From Nannocystis sp. RBIL2 (GTDB lineage: Bacteria > Myxococcota_A > Polyangia > Nannocystales > Nannocystaceae): DNA of 64,000 nucleotides. The position numbers and the translations under genes were made by a program. Under the pieces are notes generated by a model. That model did no database searches, had not been told where the DNA came from, and saw only the letters and a program-made list of their open reading frames with translations. Numbering within the stretch: the stretch's first letter is position 1; the number at the start of each line of letters is the position of its first letter. The stretch lies in contig NZ_JAPNJW010000002.1 of NCBI RefSeq assembly GCF_026626745.1, positions 806,001 through 870,000 of the forward strand, given 5' to 3'. Positions 59,587 to 64,000 of the stretch are shown here, piece after piece.

Positions 59587-62318
59587 CCGCCCTCGACCGC
59601 GACCAGGCGCTCGTGGAGCCGGCGCAGGGCCTCGTGGGCGTGGCGCGGGCTGAGCTCGTCGGGGTGGAGGGCCCGCAGATCGGCCAGGATCGCGGCCAGG
59701 GGCGGCGGGAGGCTGTCGACCGGCTGCGGGGCCGGCGCGGGCGGGGTGAACAGGTCGAGCTGCGGCACCGGCCGCGCCTCGCCCTGGGCCTGCTCCAGGC
59801 GCGTGAGCAGCTTCTGCGCCCGCCGCAGCACCGAGGCGGGCAGACCGGCGAGGCGGCCGACCTGGATGCCGTAGCTGCGCTCGGCCGGGCCGGGCTCGAC
59901 GCGGTGGAGGAAGACGATGCTGCCGCGCTCCTCGTGGACGGTGACGTGGGCGTTGCGCAGGCCGACCAGGCGCGCCTGCAGCTGGGTGAGCTCGTGGTAG
60001 TGGGTGGCGAACAGGGACCGGCAGCCGATCTGGTCGTGGAGGAACTCGGTGATCGCCCACGCCAGCGCGAGGCCGTCGTAGGTGGCGGTGCCGCGGCCGA
60101 TCTCGTCGAGCAGGACCAGGCTGCGCGGGGTCGCCTGGCTCAAGATCTGGGCGGCCTCGCGCATCTCGACCATGAAGGTCGACTCGCCGCGGCCGAGGTC
60201 GTCGGCGGCGCCGACGCGGGTGAACACGCGGTCGACCACGCCGACGCGGGCGCGCACCGCCGGGACGAAGGCGCCGGCGTGGGCGAGGATCGCCACCAGC
60301 GCCGCCATGCGCATCGCCGTGCTCTTGCCGCCCATGTTCGGGCCGGTGAGCAGCATCAGGCGCCCTGCCCCGCCGCTCTGGGTGGTCGAGGCGCGCAGCG
60401 CCAGGTTGTTGGGCACGAAGCGGCCGGCGTCGAGCATGCGCTCGACGACCGGGTGGCGGCCCTCCTCGATGTCGAGGACTGGCTCTTCGACCATGTCCGG
60501 ACGGACATACGCGTGCGACTCGGCGATCTCGGCCAGGCCGGCCAGCACGTCGAGCCGCGCCAGCGCCTCGGCGGCCGCGAGCAGGCGATCGCCGGCGGCC
60601 GAGACCTGCTCGCGCAGCGCGGTGAACAGCTGCTGCTCGCGCTCGAGCGCGGCCGCGACGGCGCCGAGCACCGCGGTCTCGTGCTCGGCCAGCTCGGCGG
60701 TCACGTAGCGCTCGGCGTTGGCCGTGGTCTGCTTGCGCACGTACTCGGCCGGCACGCGCGACAGCTGGGTCTTGAGGACCTCGATGTAGTAGCCGAACAC
60801 GCGGTTGTGCTGGACGCGGAGGTTGGCGATGCCGGTGCGCTCGCGCTCGCGGGCCTCGATCGCGGCCAGCGCCTCGCGCCCGCCGTCGCGCAGGCCGAGC
60901 TGACGGTCGAGCTCGGGGTCGGCGCCGGCGCGGATCATGCCGCCGTCGCGCTGGTGCGCCGGCGGGTCGTCGACCAACAGGCGGACCAGCGCGGCGTGGA
61001 CGTCCTGCAGCAGGTCCTCGCCGAGGTCGAGCAGGACCGGCAGGCCCGACGCTTCGGCCTGGCCCTCGGGACCTGCTCCATCGGACATGTCCGGATGGAC
61101 CTGTCCCTCGGTGAGCAGCGGGGCGCGTCGGCGGGCCAGCTCGCTCAGCAGCTCGGCGACCCCGGGCAGGGCCGCCAGCGACTGGCGCAGCGCCGCGAGC
61201 TCGCGCGGGCTGACGGTGCCGAGGCGGGCGCGCGCGGCCAGGCGAGCGATGTCGCGGACGTCTCGCAGGCGGTCCTGCAGGTCGCCGCGCACGCGCGGCT
61301 CGGCGAGCAGCGCCTCGACGGCGTCGTGGCGCTCGCGGATCGCCCCGAGCGCGCGCAACGGGGCGCCGAGCCAGGCCCGCAGCAGGCGCGCGCCCATGGC
61401 GGTGCGGGTGGCGTCGACGGCCCACAGCAGGCTGCCCTTGCGCTGGCCGTCGCGAAGGGTGCGGAACACCTCGAGGTTGCGCAGCGAGGCGTCGTCGAGC
61501 ACGAGGTGGGCCTCGAAGGCCTGGCGCCGCAAGCGGTGCAGCAGCAAAGTCTGGCCGGGCTGGGTGTCCTCGGCGTAGGCCAGGGCGAGCGCGGCGGCCA
61601 GCGACTCGACCGGCGCCAGCGACTCGCCGCCGCTCTCCTCGCGCAGGCGCTTGACCCGGGCCAGCTGCGCGGCGCCGACGGCGGCCGGGTCGCGGCCCTC
61701 GAGACGCGGACACAGCGGGCCGAGCTCGAGGCCCAGCCACGGGTGCAGCCCCGGCTCGCACACGATCTCGCGCGGCGCCAGGCGCGACAGCGCGGCCCGC
61801 ACGGCGCCCGCGCCCTCGCACGTGACGACGAAGAACTCGCCGCAGGAGATGTCGAGCACGCCGAGGCCGTAGCTGCCGGCGGCGTCGTGGACCAGCGCGA
61901 CCAGGTAGTTGGGCTCCTCGCCGCGCAGGTGCTCCTCGTCGACCAGCACGCCCGGGGTGACGACGCGGACGACCTCGCGGCGGACGATTTTGTTCGGCCC
62001 CTTGCGCAGGCGGGCCTGCTCCGGGGTCTCCATCTGCTCGCAGATCGCGACCTTGAAGCCACGCTCGACCAGAGTGCGCAGGTAGCCGCCGATCGCGTGG
62101 TACGGCACGCCCGCCATCGGCACCGGGTTCTCGACCTCGCCCTTGTCGCGGGTGGTGACTGCGATCTCGAGGACGGGCCCGACGGTGATCGCGTCGTCGA
62201 AGAACATCTCGTAGAAGTCGCCCATCCGGAACATCACGATGGCGTCGGGGAACTGACGCTTGATGTCGAGGAACTGGCGCATGACCGGCGTGTCGGCCGA
62301 GGTGTGCGGAGCGTTCAC
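59565..62318 (-). CDS. mutS: DNA mismatch repair protein MutS
   Basis: 917 residues from GTG with a TATAGA box 9 nt upstream. Mismatch-binding motif MFRMGDFYEMF (the Phe-x-Glu wedge is in GDFYEMF), connector, lever and clamp domains, ATPase with Walker A TGPNMGGKSTAMR, LVLLDEIGRGTATYDGLA and the THYHEL His loop. About 60 residues longer than E. coli MutS; part of this is a four-block repeat array at about residues 402-421 (TEGQVHPDMSDGAGPEGQ) inserted in the lever/clamp region, and another unit near 603-609. The C-terminal end (EGGAGEHVS) also comes from a repeat. Confidence 0.96.
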   Translation of the reverse strand: MNAPHTSADTPVMRQFLDIKRQFPDAIVMFRMGDFYEMFFDDAITVGPVLEIAVTTRDKGEVENPVPMAGVPYHAIGGYLRTLVERGFKVAICEQMETPEQARLRKGPNKIVRREVVRVVTPGVLVDEEHLRGEEPNYLVALVHDAAGSYGLGVLDISCGEFFVVTCEGAGAVRAALSRLAPREIVCEPGLHPWLGLELGPLCPRLEGRDPAAVGAAQLARVKRLREESGGESLAPVESLAAALALAYAEDTQPGQTLLLHRLRRQAFEAHLVLDDASLRNLEVFRTLRDGQRKGSLLWAVDATRTAMGARLLRAWLGAPLRALGAIRERHDAVEALLAEPRVRGDLQDRLRDVRDIARLAARARLGTVSPRELAALRQSLAALPGVAELLSELARRRAPLLTEGQVHPDMSDGAGPEGQAEASGLPVLLDLGEDLLQDVHAALVRLLVDDPPAHQRDGGMIRAGADPELDRQLGLRDGGREALAAIEARERERTGIANLRVQHNRVFGYYIEVLKTQLSRVPAEYVRKQTTANAERYVTAELAEHETAVLGAVAAALEREQQLFTALREQVSAAGDRLLAAAEALARLDVLAGLAEIAESHAYVRPDMVEEPVLDIEEGRHPVVERMLDAGRFVPNNLALRASTTQSGGAGRLMLLTGPNMGGKSTAMRMAALVAILAHAGAFVPAVRARVGVVDRVFTRVGAADDLGRGESTFMVEMREAAQILSQATPRSLVLLDEIGRGTATYDGLALAWAITEFLHDQIGCRSLFATHYHELTQLQARLVGLRNAHVTVHEERGSIVFLHRVEPGPAERSYGIQVGRLAGLPASVLRRAQKLLTRLEQAQGEARPVPQLDLFTPPAPAPQPVDSLPPPLAAILADLRALHPDELSPRHAHEALRRLHERLVAVEGGAGEHVS
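61058..61113. repeat. 14-nt-period palindromic array inside mutS, 4 blocks
   Basis: CCTG, CCTG, CATG and CCTG start at 61058, 61072, 61086 and 61100. A single unit (CATG, TCCGGACGGA, CATA) is at 60492-60509. Confidence 0.75.
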
Positions 62319-62327
62319 GGCCGAGTT

Positions 62328-62333
62328 TCTATA
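62328..62333 (-). promoter_or_regulatory. Putative -10 box (TATAGA) of leaderless mutS
   Basis: Ends 9 nt before the GTG at 62318. The start codon is further supported by the MutS pattern of a short tail before TPVMRQFLDIK. Confidence 0.4.
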
Positions 62334-62482
62334 GCTCAGCGCGGCATCGCGCGGCACAGCGGGCACGGCGCATCGCGGCCGCGCGAAGAAAATTCTTTCT
62401 GTAATGCCGCTGACAATTCGGGCAGCGGTCGCGCCAGCTTCGCGGCCCCGCGGCCGGCGAGACGACGAGGCTTCGCGGCGGC

Positions 62483-63802
62483 TCAGGCGACGATGTCGGC
62501 GAGCGCGAGGATCTCGGCGCGGATGGCCCGGCGTTCGTCGCTCAGGTGCGCGAGCAAGTTGCGGCGCACGAGGAACAGACCGAGGCCGTGGGCCGCGGCG
62601 CGCACCGTGGCGAAGCGCTCCCAGAAGTGGAGCGCGGCCCAGCCGGCGGTCGGCGCGAACAAAAGGCCCGCGACCAGCCCGGCCTGCAGGCCCCAGGCGT
62701 AGCCGGCGCCGAGGCCGACGAGCAACCACGTGAGCGGGAAGAAGGTCATGGCCGCGAGCAGCTTGCCGGTGGCCAGCATGTCCTCGTACTGGCCGGCGAC
62801 GCGGGCGGCGACCATGCCGCTGGCCCGATATGCGAGGTAGTGGATCGCAGTGCCGGCGAGCGCGAGCGGGAACACGACGCCGAGCGCGAACAGGCTGCGG
62901 AGGGCGTAGCGCAGGCTGGCGGCGAAGGTGATGTTGTGGGGCGCGAGGTGATCGGGGCCGAGGCCGAGCTCGGCGAGGTCGCGCTGGTAGCGGAGCACGC
63001 GGGCGACCAAAGCGTCAAGGCGCGCGGGGTCGCGGGCGCGCAGGCGGGCGTGGCCGGTGAGCAGCTTCTGGCGCAGTTCGAACGCCTCGGCGACGCTCCA
63101 CGCCTCCTCGCTGGCGGCGGTGAAGATGTCCGAGGTGCGCTCGACGAGCGAGAGGATCTCGTGGTCGTCGCCGTGCAAGGTGACGGCGCGCAGGGCCACG
63201 TCGATGTCGCGGGTCAGCGCCGCGACCGCGCCCGGCGGCGGCTCGCCGCGGGCGTCGAGCGGGGCGTACGGGACGCTCAGCGGGGCGCCGAAGTAGACCA
63301 GGGCGTCGCTGCGGAACCGCGCCTTGGCGGTGTAGAAGAGGCCGGCCGGGATGATCGTGAGGTCTTCGAGACCTGTCCCGAGGGCAATGCGCGCCGCGCC
63401 GGTCTTGATCGGCTTGAGGTCGGGGTCCGAGTGCGAGGTGCCCTCGGGGAAGATGGCGACGGCCTGGCCGCGCAGCAGCAGCTCGCGCGCGTGGCGGAAG
63501 GTGTCCTGGTTGTCGACGCGCGCGCCGCCCTCGTCCTGGCGGCGGGACACGGGGATCGAGTCGAACGCGCGGACGATGGCCCCGAGGACAGGTGTCTTGA
63601 ACAGCGGCGCCTTGGCCAGGAACGACACCGGTCGCGGCGACAGACACAGCAGGAAGGCCGGGTCGATCAGCGCGTTGGGGTGGTTGAGCACGAACATCAC
63701 CGGGCCGTCGGCGGGCACGCGCGACAGGCCGTCGAGCTCGATCCGGCGGAAGAAGATCCGTAACGCGACCCCGAAGATCTGCTCGACGACGCGGCGCAGC
63801 AC
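62483..63802 (-). CDS. 1-acyl-glycerol-3-phosphate acyltransferase-like membrane protein
   Basis: 439 residues, GTG start. PlsC-type acyltransferase domain at about 20-250: catalytic NHPNALIDP (H-x4-D), PVSRRQ, FPEGTSHSD and PAGLFYTAKARFRS. The last 130 residues carry three or four membrane helices (LRSLFALGVVFPLAL, TWLLVGLGAGYAWGL). The combination with a long C-terminal membrane part resembles the GPAT/ glycerol-phosphate acyltransferase-like proteins of many bacteria. Acyl donor and acceptor are not clear. A TATACT box ends 6 nt before the GTG. Confidence 0.85.
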   Translation of the reverse strand: MLRRVVEQIFGVALRIFFRRIELDGLSRVPADGPVMFVLNHPNALIDPAFLLCLSPRPVSFLAKAPLFKTPVLGAIVRAFDSIPVSRRQDEGGARVDNQDTFRHARELLLRGQAVAIFPEGTSHSDPDLKPIKTGAARIALGTGLEDLTIIPAGLFYTAKARFRSDALVYFGAPLSVPYAPLDARGEPPPGAVAALTRDIDVALRAVTLHGDDHEILSLVERTSDIFTAASEEAWSVAEAFELRQKLLTGHARLRARDPARLDALVARVLRYQRDLAELGLGPDHLAPHNITFAASLRYALRSLFALGVVFPLALAGTAIHYLAYRASGMVAARVAGQYEDMLATGKLLAAMTFFPLTWLLVGLGAGYAWGLQAGLVAGLLFAPTAGWAALHFWERFATVRAAAHGLGLFLVRRNLLAHLSDERRAIRAEILALADIVA

Positions 63803-63808
63803 CCGGAC

Positions 63809-63816
63809 AGTATAAT
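63809..63816. promoter_or_regulatory. Overlapping divergent -10 boxes
   Basis: AGTATAAT reads TATACT on the minus strand (63814-63809, 6 nt before the acyltransferase GTG) and TATAAT on the plus strand (63811-63816, upstream of the aminotransferase). The two genes may compete for one polymerase site. Confidence 0.5.
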
Positions 63817-63852
63817 GAGGATACGGCGCCCCGGGCGTGGTAAGGATCGCGG

Positions 63853-64000
63853 ATGTCGCCCGCCGCAGCCGAGCTCCGGAGCCGCTGGACCCTCGATCCC
63901 GAGGTCGTGTTCCTCAACCACGGCAGCTTTGGCGCCTGCCCCCGCGCGGTGCTCGCCGTTCAGGAGGAGCTGCGTCGGCGCATGGAGCGAGAGCCGGTGC
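63853..64000 (+). CDS. Class V aminotransferase, N-terminal part
   Basis: Only 49 codons before the window ends. The sequence ELRSRWTLDPEVVFLNHGSFGACP with AVLAVQEELRRRMEREPV is the classic start of the isopenicillin-N epimerase/kynureninase-like class V aminotransferases, in which the LNHGSFG motif contacts PLP. Substrate cannot be judged from this part. ATG preceded by GGTAAGGATCGCGG with an AGGA ribosome site. Confidence 0.85.
   Translation, partial: MSPAAAELRSRWTLDPEVVFLNHGSFGACPRAVLAVQEELRRRMEREPV

Overview
The window is a 64 kb piece of a very GC-rich chromosome from a predatory/gliding-type delta-proteobacterial lineage, most probably Myxococcota and perhaps the Nannocystineae side. 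This assignment is inferred from gene content, not from a marker gene: an AgmX/PglI-type protein with zinc ribbon and GYF domains, zinc-ribbon/FHA proteins, an FHA-containing sigma-54 activator, a second Hsp70 with its own J-domain protein, many lipoproteins and lamin-tail/leucine-rich/IPT surface proteins. There is one tRNA (Cys), no rRNA, no prophage, no transposase and no CRISPR array.

Layout. 1-2 kb: end of a GST-like gene, then a DUF692/MNIO iron enzyme with a HvfC/BufC-like partner. 2-8.5 kb (minus): KtrB-KtrA potassium uptake, a HAMP receptor without output domain and two SPFH/band-7 proteins. 8.6-11.5 kb (plus): phosphoesterase, amidase lipoprotein, unknown lipoprotein; then a terminator and tRNA-Cys. 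11.8-14.6 kb: coiled-coil membrane protein and AgmX/PglI-type protein. 15-22 kb (minus): DUF1015-hisZ-purA operon, then purH-purD. 22-25 kb: sigma-region-4-like regulator, MerR regulator, a 1.4 kb repeat-rich noncoding block, mepA. 25.6-30.3 kb: dnaK and lon. 30.5-34 kb: sigma-54 activator, lamin-tail lipoprotein, small genes. 34-36 kb: parAB. 36-37 kb: folD and an FmdB zinc ribbon protein. 37.5-43 kb: TPR/HEAT protein and two tandem-FHA proteins. 43.7-48 kb: primary-type sigma factor, methyltransferase, psd. 48.7-50.5 kb: pyrK-pyrD. 51-54.8 kb: second Hsp70, J protein, M23 peptidase. 55-64 kb: XerC recombinase, LRR lipoprotein, nuclease-fold lipoprotein, mutS, acyltransferase and the start of a class V aminotransferase.

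The most unusual signal is not a gene. A short palindromic element occurs at about 35 loci, roughly every 2 kb, both between genes and inside genes including hisZ, purD, purH, xerC, pyrK and mutS. Wherever it has more than one unit, the units keep an exact 14-nt period: a 4-nt CATG/CCTG/CAGG block followed by 10 nt of the form TCC-N4-GGA. A second, unrelated palindrome family (CTCGCAA-C-TTGCGAG and a 27-bp inverted repeat) fills the noncoding block at 23.7-24.2 kb.

Expression style: many adjacent genes overlap by 4 bp (ATGA, GTGA or TTGA), and many first genes have a TAnnnT box only 6-9 nt before the start codon, which suggests widespread leaderless transcription. These promoter calls were made by eye.
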